Origin: Lutjanus erythropterus
Lineage: Eukaryota > Chordata > Actinopteri > Lutjaniformes > Lutjanidae
Assembly: GCA_020091685.1 (NCBI GenBank)
Contig: CM034613.1
Location: 16,884,932 to 16,948,931 of the forward strand
Reading direction: 5' to 3'
Length of the DNA stretch: 64,000 nucleotides
Part shown: one piece after another, positions 36,678-61,189 of the stretch
Numbering within the stretch: position 1 is the stretch's first letter
Layout of the letters: the number at the start of each line of letters is the position of its first letter
Position numbers and translations under genes: made by a program
The notes under the pieces: model-generated
The model's input: the letters and a program-made list of their open reading frames with translations, nothing else
Told to the model about the DNA's origin: nothing
Databases searched by the model: none

Positions 36678-36851
36678 ATGCAAATTAAACGCCGTACAGC
36701 CTACTCTCTTTTAATAAAGCCAATCAGAAAGAGTTTAGATTAAATCAACGCCCGCCTTTAGTTTTGATTCGTTGAAAAAATAAACGTGCTCTCTAAATGG
36801 CTGTACGTGCGATAAAATTAATTATTCATATAACTGTCTTGAATGGCCAAT
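36678..36851 (+). promoter_or_regulatory. polr2a: polr2a upstream elements: octamer and two CCAAT boxes
   Basis: An ATGCAAAT octamer (36678-36685) inside a TTTGCATGCAAA palindrome, a CCAATCAG box (36720-36727) and a second CCAAT box (36847-36851) precede the TATA box. Their order and spacing fit an ordinary RNA polymerase II promoter. These are motif matches only. Confidence 0.4.
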
Positions 36852-36941
36852 GAGCGTTTTACTACAGAGATCTATGTCCCACCTTCCGCAGAGTCAGCCC
36901 TTGCCTTTTCGCGTGTGCAGCCCCGTAGCAGTCAGTCAGTC

Positions 36942-36948
36942 TATATAT
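36942..36948 (+). promoter_or_regulatory. polr2a: TATA box of polr2a
   Basis: CTATATATGC lies about 280 bases before the ATG. Transcription would be expected to start about 30 bases downstream, near 36972-36980, giving a 5' UTR of roughly 250 bases without an evident intron. Confidence 0.5.
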
Positions 36949-37225
36949 GCAAGCGTTGAACCGCTTCATGCTCAGAAGCGCTCAGAGCGCTCCAGAGTGT
37001 AGACCTGAAAAGGGAAGGGAACAGTCGGTAGCCATCTTACTTAGGACCAAAACATAAATAATTAGGCTATAAAGGCAACCGACAGCAGAGGTCCCTGGGA
37101 TATCGCCTTCGGAGACTATCCGGTCACCGTTGGCAACCTGACCAGAGTCGTGGTGACTATTTAACGGCTGTTCCTGCTCACAAAGCGGCGTGCCGAGGAA
37201 GGACGCGTCTCTTTGAATAGACAGG

Positions 37226-48818
<11,593 letters not shown>

Positions 48819-50122
48819 AGCGCTGCGGCTGAGAAGGGGAGGCAGCTGAAGAAACCCCGTCACCTCATGGTGGTGGACACCTGAAGGACAGCATCTTTGA
48901 CCAGCTGGAGGTGGCGGCGCCACTTTAAGCCACAGGGGTCCCAACCGTGATTGTTTCTCTCTCCCTTGGGGACCTCTGTCACGCTCCAGTCTTCACCATC
49001 TGATGGAGCCTCCTTTACCACCAAGAAATCTTCAAAACTATTATGTGAAAGACTTGAACTGCTTTGCCTGAAGGAAAAAAGGCTGCCTTTTGAAATAGTT
49101 TTTTAATTTTCACACGGGGTGTTGGAGCAAAACTGCAAATCCCAAGAGGGAAGAGAGGAAGATGTGGTGACCACATTATTGGGGAGGAAATATCCCTTTT
49201 TAACTTTATAGTGTACTGCATCCAGTCTCTCTCTCTTGTTCTCTAAATGTTGGGTGTATAGTCGTGGAAAGCGTACATATTGCCAAAAGCCTTTTTGAGA
49301 AGTGGATTGTATTCATCACTAAAGCATAAGCTGTAAAGAAAATCGAGGAGAAGAGGTTTAGACTTTGTTTACTGCATATTTCACCAAGGTGTATCTTGTA
49401 AGACCTTTTGCTGCTTTTGTAAAAACTACAGTTGCTGCCACTTTTGGGGGCATTTTGTGGAGCTCTAGATGTTCGATATACAAAGTGCTGCAGGAATGAG
49501 TCCTAAAACCCAGAAATAAGTTAGCATATTAGCACTTCTTGATCCCTCGTCTCAAAGCCAATAGATGTTTGGGTGCCTGAAATAAGGTCTGTGGTTAAGA
49601 CAAGCTGAAGAGTTTTTCATGTTTTGTTCTACCACGAAATATGTCTGTAAATACCGGGCTCAAATTTTGAAACTGTTACGTGTCCTAGAAAAGGCAGTTG
49701 CTCACAAGTGGCTTAATGAGGTTCAGAGTTCAGACCAAATACTAGTCAATTAATGTCAGTAATGTTGAGACACAGCTTATTTTCAGCACCAGTCTAACAG
49801 AAAAACGGCTTTGGACAAGAGAACCAGCGTGATGCTAACTTTCACATTGGCCTATAAAAATATCATCCCTGCAGCGCTCTATTAAAATGATCAGAATGTT
49901 TAAAGAAGAAAGCAGAAATACATGATAGGAGAGAGAAACTGGTTTGCAGGGAAACAAAATCTCACTCTGAACATCATTGACTGCATAGGTATATGTACCC
50001 ATCGCCCTCCCCTCTTCCTCCTTCACACCCCAAAGACAAAAACCTGAAAGATGTCATGAAAACACCCACCAGCATCCTCTTGTCCTCTACCATTTTGGAG
50101 ACTTGTGCATCAGAAGAAGAGA

Positions 50123-50128
50123 AATAAA
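50123..50128 (+). terminator. polr2a: Possible proximal poly(A) signal of polr2a
   Basis: Canonical AATAAA about 1.3 kb into the 3' UTR, followed by a T-rich stretch and a GTG within 40 bases. Usage cannot be judged from sequence alone. Confidence 0.3.
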
Positions 50129-51664
50129 AAAACACTTTTTTCCAGATGATATTCTTCCCGTGACACTGGGAATTTAAAGATTTATATGAAAAAAAAAATA
50201 CTAGCCAGAATGATTATTCTGTCTTTACTTTTGATTTTAGGAGGAAATGGGGCACATGTGGACGAGGCATACTAGTTTGGCGTTGCTGCTTTTGTCATTG
50301 TTTGCATGAGTAGCACATGTTAATACATTTTAATCGAGCTTTAGGTTGGAATTTTTCTTCAAATCCCTCCCACTTCTCGCTAATCTTCGTCCCATTTCTG
50401 ATAGCTGATGTGTACACAGGATTATTTGGACTGTTCAATTTATTTAAGAAAGAAAGTTAACTACTATTCTGTGTGAATATGAATAGAGGAAAACTAAGAA
50501 TTTTTAATTTGTTTTGGCTTTTTTCTCTTAGTTTGCTTTTGGTGACTTTGTAAACCTGTTTGCAGGAGGCTCACGTTCATGTACTGTGGATGAAGGGGCA
50601 GGGGACGGAGGGGAGTGCTTTAATTTTCCCCCTCATTCTCCCCAAAAAGTCTTGAGTTTTTTGCCACAACGGCGACTGCTCTTTTCACTAACAGTTGTAC
50701 GAAATGTTGCATGCTGTCAGCGGGTCGTGACGTCGCTTCAGTTAAAAGGCAGAGGTGGCACAAAGTTCAGTGCTCGGTTCAGTGTTTTCACTTCTCGGGA
50801 CGCCAGAGGGCAACATTTGTCCTGTTGGCGTTTTTTCTTCAGTTTATTTTCTTTTAAGCAGAGATCGTCCAAAGAAACAGCACTTTTGGGCCTCTCTATT
50901 AAAAAAAAAACCTTACCCACTACATTAGTGTGATCTTCTTTTTGAATATGGGTGCTTTCTCACATGACTCAACCTAGTTTTGACTGTGTTAGGGAACTGT
51001 CTGTACACTTGGTGACAATGGAAGCAGTTTTTCCCCTTTCCCTCGATGCAGTTTATGAATTTATTGGGCTTGCTGGGTCTCCTCCCTCTTCCCCTCTTCA
51101 TCCACAAGTGATCCTCATTTCTGAAATCAGTGTTTTCTTATTTTCTACCAGTGTATGTACCTGTGACGAGGGGAATCGTGGGGAGGGAGGGGACGTATTG
51201 GGTCTGACTGGGAGTCCTGAGAAGATAAAATACAGTGATTTGTCAGATTTTGTGAAACATTGCTTCCAAGATGGTCTTGAATTGAAAGGACGGCATCCTC
51301 TGGCCTTTTGAGATAAAAAAAAAAAAAAAAAAGCAGGTTTTGGAATTGCACTTAGTAAATATTGTGGTGGACTTAAGCCCCAGACATTGTGATATTTTGT
51401 CCACTATGCTTGCATCTAATCCTGTTGTCTTAACTGTGTGCTGTCCACTCAATTCAGAGCATCAGCGGGACTCCCGGGTTGTATGAATGCGTGTATGCGT
51501 GTGTGCGTCCAAACTGAGGGCGAGACAGGGTTTCAAACTGAGGAAAGACTTCACATGTCTGGGCAAAGGAAGGTTTAACTTGAAATTGCCACTGTATAGA
51601 AATACATTCATTATCTCATTCTCTGTATCTTTGTTCTATTTGTTTTTTGACTTGGAAAAAAATG

Positions 51665-51670
51665 AATAAA
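51665..51670 (+). terminator. polr2a: Distal poly(A) signal of polr2a
   Basis: Canonical AATAAA, with GT/T-rich downstream sequence starting about 20 bases later. It is the last such signal before the sequence becomes repeat-like and intergenic. Confidence 0.6.
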
Positions 51671-52278
51671 AGTTTTACTACATGTCTGTCTCTGTCTTTT
51701 TTTTTTTTTAATGTCCTTAACTACAGCTGTAAAATTTAAATACTGGATATGCTAATGTCAGTTTTGTGCTACAACAACAAAAGCTACAGTTTAGTTTTTA
51801 GGGACAAGATGCTGCATTCAGAAATAGACAGTATACTTGAGGTTTTTGTTAATTTGTCTGACCTGAATGGACCAGTACCATAATTTGTATCTTTGGTAAC
51901 AGCTGTGTTTACCTCACTATTTCATGTAAAAGTGTCAGCTGTGAAAAAGGTTTAGAGAGCAGATGGATGGAAATTATGATGGAAATTTTGACTTCTCACA
52001 CAGCTGCAAAATTAATAACACCATCAGTGGTTTGCCCAAAACATATGATGACAGGAAAATCATCAGCACACAAACTATTCATTTATTTACGCAACAGATA
52101 ATCACTTGACGAGGCCTGACGCAAAACACCTGTGCTTGTAAATCATGTGACAATTTTAAAGCTGTGCTGTTTTGCCTAAATGAAAGGTAGCGCGCTGCTT
52201 CCTCTAGGGGGCGCGCTCATCTCAGCCGTGAATTCACCTGGTCGGTCGTGCCTGATGGGAACCTTAGACTTTCGAAAT

Positions 52279-52288
52279 TCTCGCGAGA
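52279..52288. promoter_or_regulatory. TCTCGCGAGA promoter motif
   Basis: A perfect TCTCGCGAGA palindrome in a locally CpG-rich stretch (52190-52320). This motif is known from TATA-less bidirectional vertebrate promoters and is reported to be bound by ZBTB33/Kaiso, the paralogue of the protein encoded at the left of this window. It suggests an unseen transcription start between polr2a and the capG-like gene. Confidence 0.4.
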
Positions 52289-53715
52289 TTTGTACTCGTT
52301 GATTCTTCATTGTGCACGTTGTACAAACTTATTATGTTTTTTAATGTGACTGCGCTGTGGTTAAATTCTGATTAGGCTTAATTAGAGAGGAAACGGTTGT
52401 TTCATTGGAGCTCTGTCTGCCCTCATCAGCAGGTAGCAAATCATATCTGCATTCTCTTGCAAGGCCACCAGATGGAGAGAGGCCTCTCCTGTAGGAGTCT
52501 GCCACAGACACTGACAAGTTTGAACCTCACCTCACTGTGTTTGTTTCTCCAAGAGGCCACTCAGAGCCAAGCTAAGGTAAGACTGACAAATGCAATCAAT
52601 AACTCTTCCCCTTAAATAGCTTTAATGCTGCAAACTTATCTCATTTCACACTGTGCAGCAGTATCAAGCAACAGTATATTGTGCTTGTTCCATGCAGCTC
52701 CTCATTGATGTGATTGATAAATCAAATCACCCAAAGCTGCACTATCAAATATTGCAGAGGTCTTGTGCGTCACATTTTAATTTCATGCGTACACATTTTC
52801 ACAACCTTTTACCTGACATACAGTATATGATATCTCTGGTTTTCTGGGTCGAGTGTTTATCTGCACAGCCTGAGTTGGCAGTGACTGACTCACTAAAGGG
52901 GTGAAAGGTTAAAAAAGAAAACGCTTCCAGAGAAACAGTGATGTCTGTTTTGATAACACGGTTTGTCTGCCATAACTGTAAAACTCAAATATTCAAAACA
53001 TTTGTGGAGACTGATTACCTAAAATTACTAAATTAAATTTACCCCAATCGTTTGTTGCATAAACATTAATATCCTTTATTGATTTTGCTTTAAAGTTAAA
53101 TTTTAGTTCCACCTAGAACTTAAATCTTTAACTTAGATTATCCAATGAAATCCAGTTTATGTAGTGGGATTTCTTACATTTAAATCCTTAACTCAATTTT
53201 AGGACAGTTATCAACTTACAATTAACAAGATGTTGTCAAATTTAAAGTTATTAAGACTCACAATATGAATAAAATATAATGCTAGCAATTTCAGTTATTT
53301 CTTGTGTACTTAAACAATATGATTTTATAAAATTTAAAGGCTAAGGAATTTTTTTAAGGCATGCAGTTTGCATCATAGATAAGTGAAATTATTTGGTGCA
53401 GGTCATGTAAAGTACACCTCATGGAGGTAATCATTAGTCCTGCTCTGTAAATGGACCCTCCAACCCATGGAAATGATGAATCACAGGTTTCACTCTGACT
53501 CCTGTGCGTGACGGCACGTCGTTCCTACACATATGGGCGTGTTTGACAGGGATAATCCAGGTATGACTAATAAGTTTGGGTCGGTTGCTGTGGTGTTATT
53601 TACCAACTGTGGGGACGTTGATGTTGACTCATTATTCAGGGGGAAGTTATAAAGAGGAGAGTTTATATTACAAGGAGACTAGAAATTAAAGGCAATAATA
53701 TGCAAGTTATTAGAA

Positions 53716-54526
53716 AGCCAGTGGTGTAAGAAGTATTCAGATCTTTTACTGAAGTAAAAGTACCAATATAACAATGTAAAAATGCTCCGTTAAAAGTCCT
53801 GTATTCAGTATTAAATGTAAACTGCAGTAAAATGTCTCCTGCAACTGATATGTGATTTTATATGATATTATTAGATTGTGAATATGATGCATCAGTTTGA
53901 ACACAGTATTTCACTGCTGTAGCTGCTGGAGGTGAAGCTAGTTTGAATTACCTTATATTAAGTTAGCTAGTTCAGTCCAGTGGTTCCTAACATAAGGGTC
54001 TAGGCCCTGCAGAAGGCACAATATAAATCTGAGGGGTCGTGTGATGATTGATGGGAGAAGAAAAGTTTTGATAGACATGTTTTCAGTTTCTGGACTTTTC
54101 TCTAATCTTTGTTTTTTTAAATTATAGTATCATTTAAACATTTATTTAAGCAAAATGCCTTTTTGGTGGAACTGCTAACAGCTTATGAAAATCTGAAACA
54201 CATATAGAAGAAGGAAATACTCATTTACTATAAGACGTCCCATGCAAAACAAAATAAATGCAAAGTGTGAGTTTAATCTTTTACAAAAATTTTCAAAAAA
54301 CTGTTTATTCACTCTGCAATATCTATTTTATTTGATGCCAAATACGTCTCTACTTTTTAATGTAGCTTTGCACACCTGTTCTTATGTAATTGTTTGATCA
54401 GTGTATGTTGTTTGTGAACCCGTAACAAGACAGTTTTAATACATTTCGATAGATAGACAATAATGTTTCTTGAAAATGAAAATTCAAGTATCTCAAAACT
54501 GTGCTTAACTACAGTCCTTGACTTAA
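53716..54526. mobile_element. CAGTGGTGGAA-type element, copy 3
   Basis: Starts CCAGTGGTGTAAGAAGTATT, then TTACTGAAGTAAAAGTACCA; it ends near CTACAGTCCTTGACTTAATG, an inverted counterpart of the CTTAAGTA/ACTGTAG end. AT-rich interior, no coding capacity. Confidence 0.55.
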
Positions 54527-54802
54527 TGATGAAGTGACTTTGTGAATGGACATTTCTTACAGTTTTGTTGTTTTATATACTTTGTAAACCTATTTTTTTT
54601 ATATTTCTTAAGGAGCTGTAAGTGAAAATTGATCTGTAGCAGTAGCTTGAAACTCAAATTGAAGGAAGAATTCAAATGTAAACTAGACTTACTTGATGAA
54701 ATCATGAAGTCCTGATTAAATCAAGTTTCTGTACTTTTTGGCCCTTTTGTGTTTGAGTCAGAGGGCTGGGCCATGACTGCCGGAGACAGAGGCAGGAAAT
54801 GT

Positions 54803-54841
54803 CGTGTGTGTGTGTGTGTGTGTGTATGTGTGTGAGTGAGT
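54803..54841. repeat. (GT)n microsatellite
   Basis: GT run passing into GA/GTGA words. Confidence 0.9.
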
Positions 54842-54931
54842 GAGTTAAAGAGAGAGACAGAGAAAGAATTTGTGTGTTTAGGGACGTGTTTCTCCTTGCA
54901 TGACTGCTTGTCTTTCTCTCTCTGTACTCAG

Positions 54932-54964
54932 ACGTGTTGTGTCCCATCACTAACTCTCTCCAAG
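54932..54964 (+). other. Candidate 33-base exon with strong splice sites
   Basis: A pyrimidine-rich acceptor (TCTCTCTCTGTACTCAG) ends at 54931 and an excellent donor (CCAAG|GTAAGT) follows at 54965. The enclosed 33 bases are a multiple of three but have no recognisable protein content. It could be a 5' UTR exon of the capG-like gene at 61.2 kb or of an unannotated transcript. Confidence 0.3.
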
Positions 54965-55563
54965 GTAAGTCTTATTGAGGGTTTTTTGCACATTTTACTG
55001 CTCAGTTCCAGAGTATGATTTGTCTTTTTTTGCTTTATTTTGTCTTCTTACTTATTTTCCAGTGTTTTCCCCTGAAACTTTTTTTGTTATATTTTATCTC
55101 CCACTCTTCTTTCCCCGTTTGCTCATCACATTCCTCAAATCAGCTGAGGAATTTCTCAACGAGACAATGAATCTTCAGTTAGTTTCTTTCCACTAAAACT
55201 CTGTGCTAATTCTTGGCTCCGCTTTTCTGTTATCAGTGGGGAAAAACCACATCTTTAATTTCCTCCTCCCTATCTGTCGGTGTCTCACTTCCTACACATC
55301 ATCCTGGTCTCATTTACCGCTGTTTCACAACTTCCTTAAAGTTAGGGTGGGGTTTTAAAGAGGTAAGAGATTTTTTTTGACGTAGTTGAGAAAAGTATCA
55401 AAATAGGTTAAAACAAAATATCCTGCAGCTGTAAAAACTTGATTTAGCAATTCATATTACGCTCTATTTCCATTCTCCTTCCTCTTTGTTCTCTGGTCCT
55501 CTCAGTTTCTCCCCGTCTGCTTCGCTCTGTCTGGATTTCAATCTCTTAATCTCATAAACATAC

Positions 55564-55566
<3 letters not shown>

Positions 55567-55634
<68 letters not shown>
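55567..55634. repeat. (CA)n microsatellite
   Basis: Pure CA run of about 68 bases. Confidence 0.95.
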
Positions 55635-55636
<2 letters not shown>

Positions 55637-55996
55637 TATAGACTCTCCGTTGCTCTCCTATCTCTCCACGCCTGCTGCTCTGTCCTCCTGCTGCATATTG
55701 TCTGCTCTCATATTTCTGTCTGGTTATCAACGCGTGAATGACTGATTGAGCCAGTGACCCCTGTAGCCTATCTGTGACCTTGTGTCTCCATCTGAACCCC
55801 TCCGTCCGTCCCCTCTGTGTCTCGCCCTCTCTCTCTCTCTCTCCATGTTCGTGTCTCCTCTGGCCACACACCACTGACCGCTCCAGCAGCTGAGGCCAAA
55901 AGGGCAGATGTCTATCGTTTGACATTTTCTCTTGGCTAACTTTATTTTTAACTTTTATTGTTTTGTTGGGTCCCTGATCTAAATGCCTAGCTAGGA

Positions 55997-55997
<1 letters not shown>

Positions 55998-56054
<57 letters not shown>
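55998..56054. repeat. (ATT)n microsatellite
   Basis: Pure trinucleotide ATT run of about 19 units. Confidence 0.95.
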
Positions 56055-57952
56055 CTCAGCAACACCTTGATGGAATATCATTAAATTTGGCATAAATGTC
56101 CACTTGGACTGAAGAATGAACTGATTGGATTTTGGTAGCCCGCGTCGCCTCACAAAGCACAATTCTGGTCACAAGTGAAGAACTTATACACTAACTATTT
56201 AATGAAAATGTCAGTGGGATAAAATGATAAATGATAACTTTATTTATAATCAAAGGCAGGACAGTAAAAATACAAAAGCCTTAATGTTTTGCAAAAACAA
56301 TAATAATTGATAGCCATTATTCAGTGCCATAACTCAGTAACAGACGGGAGATTGTGACCATATTTAATATTTGGTGAGATACTGAACAGGTGATACTAAT
56401 CTTAGAACTTTATGTTCTGTCAGGATTAACGTCACTGGCGAGCATGAGAACACACAGACGAACGCTGACTGATTTTTTGTTTCTCTTACTACTTATACAC
56501 AGATAGATACACAGCAGAACAACAAGCTTAACAAATGTATTTATCTATCTGTGTATCACAAATGACAGTCTGTACAGCAAACAGCATCCTCTATTTTCAC
56601 ACCTTCAACTGGGATGAGGACCAGCTCTAATTAATGGGCAAAGTGCAAGAAACCTCAGGAAGAACAACAGGAGGGATCCTCTGGAGATGCACAGAGTCCT
56701 CATTAAATTTATCTATTCAACTAACAAATTATCTGTCTCTGATCTGTGTTCAGACAGAAGACCAGAAGTAGGCGCGGTTTATACTGGAAGTCACATTAAA
56801 ACTGTTTTATTTTTACTCTCAGGTTCACTGGCAATGCAATTGTTGTGCCTACCAAACAAAAGATAACAAAACTTTTTTTTTTAATCTCTCTCCATTCTTT
56901 TATTTTTAGCTAAACTAAGTTTTATGTCTGCAGCCCACCTCCCATTTAACGATGGGATAGTGGGCAATCAGAAACTAAGAAAGAGTTTTATAAATTGAAT
57001 GATTCTACGCAGTTTTTCATCTTTTATACGGATGTAAGGAGTTTTACTTCTTGAATCAGAGTGCCTGAAATAGCTCTTACCATTTCACATCCCCATTGAG
57101 GGAATCATGGTGACTCATATGTGCTTTTACTCACATTTACAAAGTAATGTTGATGTTGTCAGCTATTTTTTTTTTTAAGTCTTAGTCCTGTGTCAAAAGT
57201 CCTTGTGAGCGTTTATCATATTTAATCAACTTTACCCTGTTTTAAGGTCTGGAGAGATTTTAGTCTCATCTTAATCAACCAAAACCAGAACATTTGAACA
57301 ATAGTGACATTTTAGTCTTTTTTAGTCATCAGATTATATTGAACATTCTAGTTAATCTAGTCTAACCGAAACTAAAACATCATTTAGTTATACTTATTTC
57401 ATATAAGATTTTATGTTATCATTATTTTGTTTGTTTTTGTTCATCTTTGCTCTTGTTAACGCAATTAACACTATTTCAGAGTTCATAAATAAATGAGGAA
57501 GGCTGGTGGTGTGGGGCTGATAGAAAAGGGGAAGGTCACTGCTCACTCCTGAGCCTGTTGGGGGTCTGTAATTCTTAGCTATGCCCCTGCTTGGGTAAAA
57601 AATCGTGAGTCCTCCACTCACGTCAGTTGCTGTATGTTGTCCTTTGTATATAAAGAGTTTATAAAGAGACAGGATGAAGAAGAGCTGGAGTCAGAGGAAA
57701 AGGCAGGACTGGAAAGATGGAGGAGCCGGCAGTTTGCTCTCCCAGTAATTATCCGCTTGGTGTTTAGCTTTAGCCAGGAACCAGGAACCCGACTCTGACC
57801 CCCCCCCCCCCTTTGTGCCACACGGCGTCCTATCCACAGGCCGCAGGTTGGCTTTCATCACACCGGCTCCAGTTACCTCCCACATATAAGCTAACCAGGC
57901 CAGGTGAGCGCAAACACTCCTCCTCGCCAGACCTCTCGATCCCTTACAAGCT

Positions 57953-58011
57953 CGCACACACACACACTGACACACACACACACACACACACATACACACA
58001 CACACACGTAC
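57953..58011. repeat. (CA)n microsatellite
   Basis: CA run with G, T and GA interruptions. Confidence 0.9.
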
Positions 58012-61000
58012 ACTCCAGTGGACACACAGAATGGAGTCGGAGTCAGACAGCATGCCGGAGGTACCAGAGGAGATCATACAGTTAAGTGGACCGGGCCTTT
58101 TTCTCTGCCTCCTTATTTACTCTTGGAGCGGCTGTCCAAGCACTGTAACTTTAACCCGGGGCCCCTGCAGGAGCTGCCTCCGGCCCTTTCTCTTTCTCCT
58201 CGCTCCCGTATACCTCCTCTACTCCTCTGCTCTGCCGTTTTCAACCATCACTTGCTGCATTGCATCAGCTTATTGATCACAGTTTATGAAAATGGTGCAG
58301 AGTTGATACCAGATATCAGTAGAGGAGAATGACTGAGCCGTTAAACCATCCTCTAAACTGAAAAAAAAAACCCTCCAAAAAACGGAAAGGGGTGGGGGGG
58401 GGATACTGACATCCTGTTTGACGGACCACAGTGTTGATAATAAGTGCTGATAGTTTCAACTTTTTCTGCTGCATCTTGAGCAATTTGTAACAGATAAAAT
58501 CGGCGAGATGGCAGCAGTGTCCTCAGTTGACTCTATAATCTTGCTAGTTGCTTGTTTAGCAGTCTTCCTTTATCAGTTATGGTTGCTCCGTGGCGCCTGT
58601 CTAGCAGCTAAATTGAACATAAATGGATTACTTCTCTAATTATAGTTTTTAAGTAAGTGTAGTAAATGCTCCACCTGTATCACACTGATGTTTATTTAAG
58701 GCTTTCCTAGTTGTGTGTTATATTACCAGAGTTTAATTTGAAAATGCCACAACCCTCATAAAGCTGCAGGGCTTTTCTTATTGATAAGATTTCAAATGTT
58801 CACGTGTTATCATCCAGGAAAAGACTTTCAAATATATGTGGAGGCTCAAAACTGCAAATATAAAACACTGTTTTATTGCATCAGATATCTCAAAATTAAT
58901 TTCAGTTCCATTATATGACACTAAATCATAACAAAGTTATCTCAGGTTTAGAGTGTACTCTTTGTAAACCAAACATTTCTCACTGAGAGCAAAAGCACTA
59001 AGGCGACCGTGACGAGGAAAAACTTCCCCTGACAGGCAGAGACCTCGAACAGAACCAGACACTTCGCAGTACTGGATTGAGGACTGAAGTCTTTTTCTTC
59101 AGTCATTTAGGGCTATAGTCAAATAATTGGTTTATGCAATCAAACTGAAAATTAGGGAAAAGTTAATTCTTGAATGTGAAAGAGTAGTTATACAAAATAA
59201 AATTTAAACTCAGTGACCACTTACTCAGATTTTCTGATGCTTCTATCTGTATTTCATGGTCGTCCTCAACAACTGAACAAACCCCAGTTCATCATGTAAG
59301 TTAGGTCACATGATGAACCGTGGTATCTTTATCTACTGAAGAAGACTTGTTTGAAAGTTGAAAACTCAGTGAACAATCAGTAGTGAGAGGATTGTGAATG
59401 AAGGGGTTTTTTTTGCAGGCCACTTACTCTGTTTTTCTGGTGCTTTCAACTGCATGTAATGTTCTTTGTCAGTAGTTACAGATATGTTCATCACATAATC
59501 AAAGTCACATGACAACAGAGCAAACTCCAGTTTGTCATTTTACTGAGCTGTCTCTATCTGCTGAGGAAGACCATGCTTAAAAGTTGAAAGCCCTGAGAAA
59601 AAAAGTTAGGAAGGGGGTCTTGAATTTTATCTGTAAAAATAATTTAAAAAAAGGATTATTGCTTCATAATTTATCCAAACAAACATGTCCAAAAGTCACT
59701 GGTTCCCACTTCTTAAAGGTATTTATTTGCTAGTTTCATCTGTTTTCTGTTGTTGTAAATAAAGCTGTTGGTAAAAACAAACAAACAAACACACAATAAA
59801 GACGTCACCTTCGGCCCTGGCAAATTGTGATGTAACATTGTGACATTGTCTCTATTTTCTTACATTTTATGGACAAAACAATTGAATCTCCAAAGATACA
59901 ATCTCAAGATGAATAAATAATCAAAATAACCGTTAGTTGCAGACCTACACCCAGTTGCCAATTTATTATTATCTTAAACTTATGCAGTCTAAGAACACGA
60001 CCATTCAGCAGTAATAATGTTCAGTTGATTCATGACTGATGAATGATGACTGTGGAGGCTGTAATTTGTGGTGCTGTTTAACTGTTTTGTGTGATACTGG
60101 AAGATGTTTCTAATATTTTGTGATCATTCAGGGTGAACTTGTGGTTTTGATTGTTGTTGGTGGCAGCAGGTTGTTTGTTTCCACTTTGTCTGACAGGTGT
60201 ACCTTCTCTCCATCCCCTATATACATTGTTTTGTGTAAAACTGTATTCATGAAGGTTTAACATATTTTTAAAATGACTTAAAAATCATGACATATTTTTC
60301 ATAAATCGTCCAAATAGTGAACAGTATCTCAATTTTGGCACCTTACTTTGTCTACTCGTTTACTTTGTTTTGTTTTGTAAAGAGAAAAACGGAAAAGTAA
60401 GGCAGCAGGAGCTCATCTCTCTACAAACCGCACATTCTTTCTCAGTCATGCACAATATAACTCAGCAAGAAGAGACAGGAAGAGGTAGAGGTGTGGTCGG
60501 CTCTTTTTTTGTCATCCCCCAACTGTGTGAAAACTGACGGACAGTGAGTTTTACATTAAAGTGACTCAGCCAGATCAGTACCTGTCTCATCCTCACCTGT
60601 GACATGATCTGTCTTGCATAAAGCCGCGCCTGGTTTTGTGCAGTGACACTGATGTTGTGTTAGTGTGGCCTGCCTGGTGTTGTGTTGCATAGAAGTGATG
60701 TAATGCATCCCCGTGACTGTTAATCAGCTTGACACCCACATCCTGCACCCTCTTATTCTTAGAGCGACTCTGGTTTGAATGCGTTTCTGGTGTTTGCAGT
60801 TTAATTGCATTTTCCTCAACATACGTCTCAACATCTGCCAGTGAGGTTTTGTAAATATTTCAGTGGAAGAGACTAAAAATGGACCCTCATCTTCTGATCA
60901 TGAGAAGTTAGTTTCTTCATGCATGTGTCAGTATCTACTGTGTGGGCTTGACTTCTGCTTCTTCTTCTCTTTGCTCCAATCAGAATTGAGCGTCCATTCC

Positions 61001-61189
61001 TACATGGAAACAACGTGTTGCTTTGCTTCACCTCTTCCCCTTCTGTGGCAGACAATTTGCGTAATTCCCACAGTGTGACTTAGAGTACTAGAGTTATTGT
61101 AGAAATCATATCTGTGGTTACGGTTGAAGCCCCATAACCCCTCTTTCTTTTTGTCTTACCGGTCTGTTTGCGCTCTTCTCTCCTTGCAG

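Larger units (their letters stand above)
48819..51695 (+). other. polr2a: polr2a 3' UTR
   Basis: No further gene is seen after the stop. An AATAAA at 51665-51670 followed by a T-rich stretch marks the likely distal cleavage site near 51690. An earlier AATAAA at 50123-50128, followed by T-rich sequence, could give a shorter transcript. The 3' UTR also contains an A-run near 51319-51337. Short open frames inside it have no recognisable content. Confidence 0.65.
51696..61189. other. Region between polr2a and the first coding exon of the capG-like gene
   Basis: No coding exon recognised. It holds the TCTCGCGAGA motif, the candidate 33-base exon, a CAGTGGTGGAA-type element and four microsatellites. 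A donor-like CCAG|GTGAGC at 57902 and a GC-richer stretch at about 57700-58230 could mark 5' UTR exons of the capG-like gene. Confidence 0.4.

Noticed and set aside
55464..56162. Minus-strand frame of 232 residues
   Set aside because: It runs through the (CA)n and (ATT)n microsatellites, giving poly-(VC) and poly-Ile; no recognisable protein.
57691..58332. Overlapping frames around 57.7-58.3 kb, including one beginning MESESDSMPEVPEEIIQ
   Set aside because: Considered as an upstream coding exon of the capG-like gene, but splicing the available donors to the 61190 acceptor does not preserve the capG frame. At most a 5' UTR exon.
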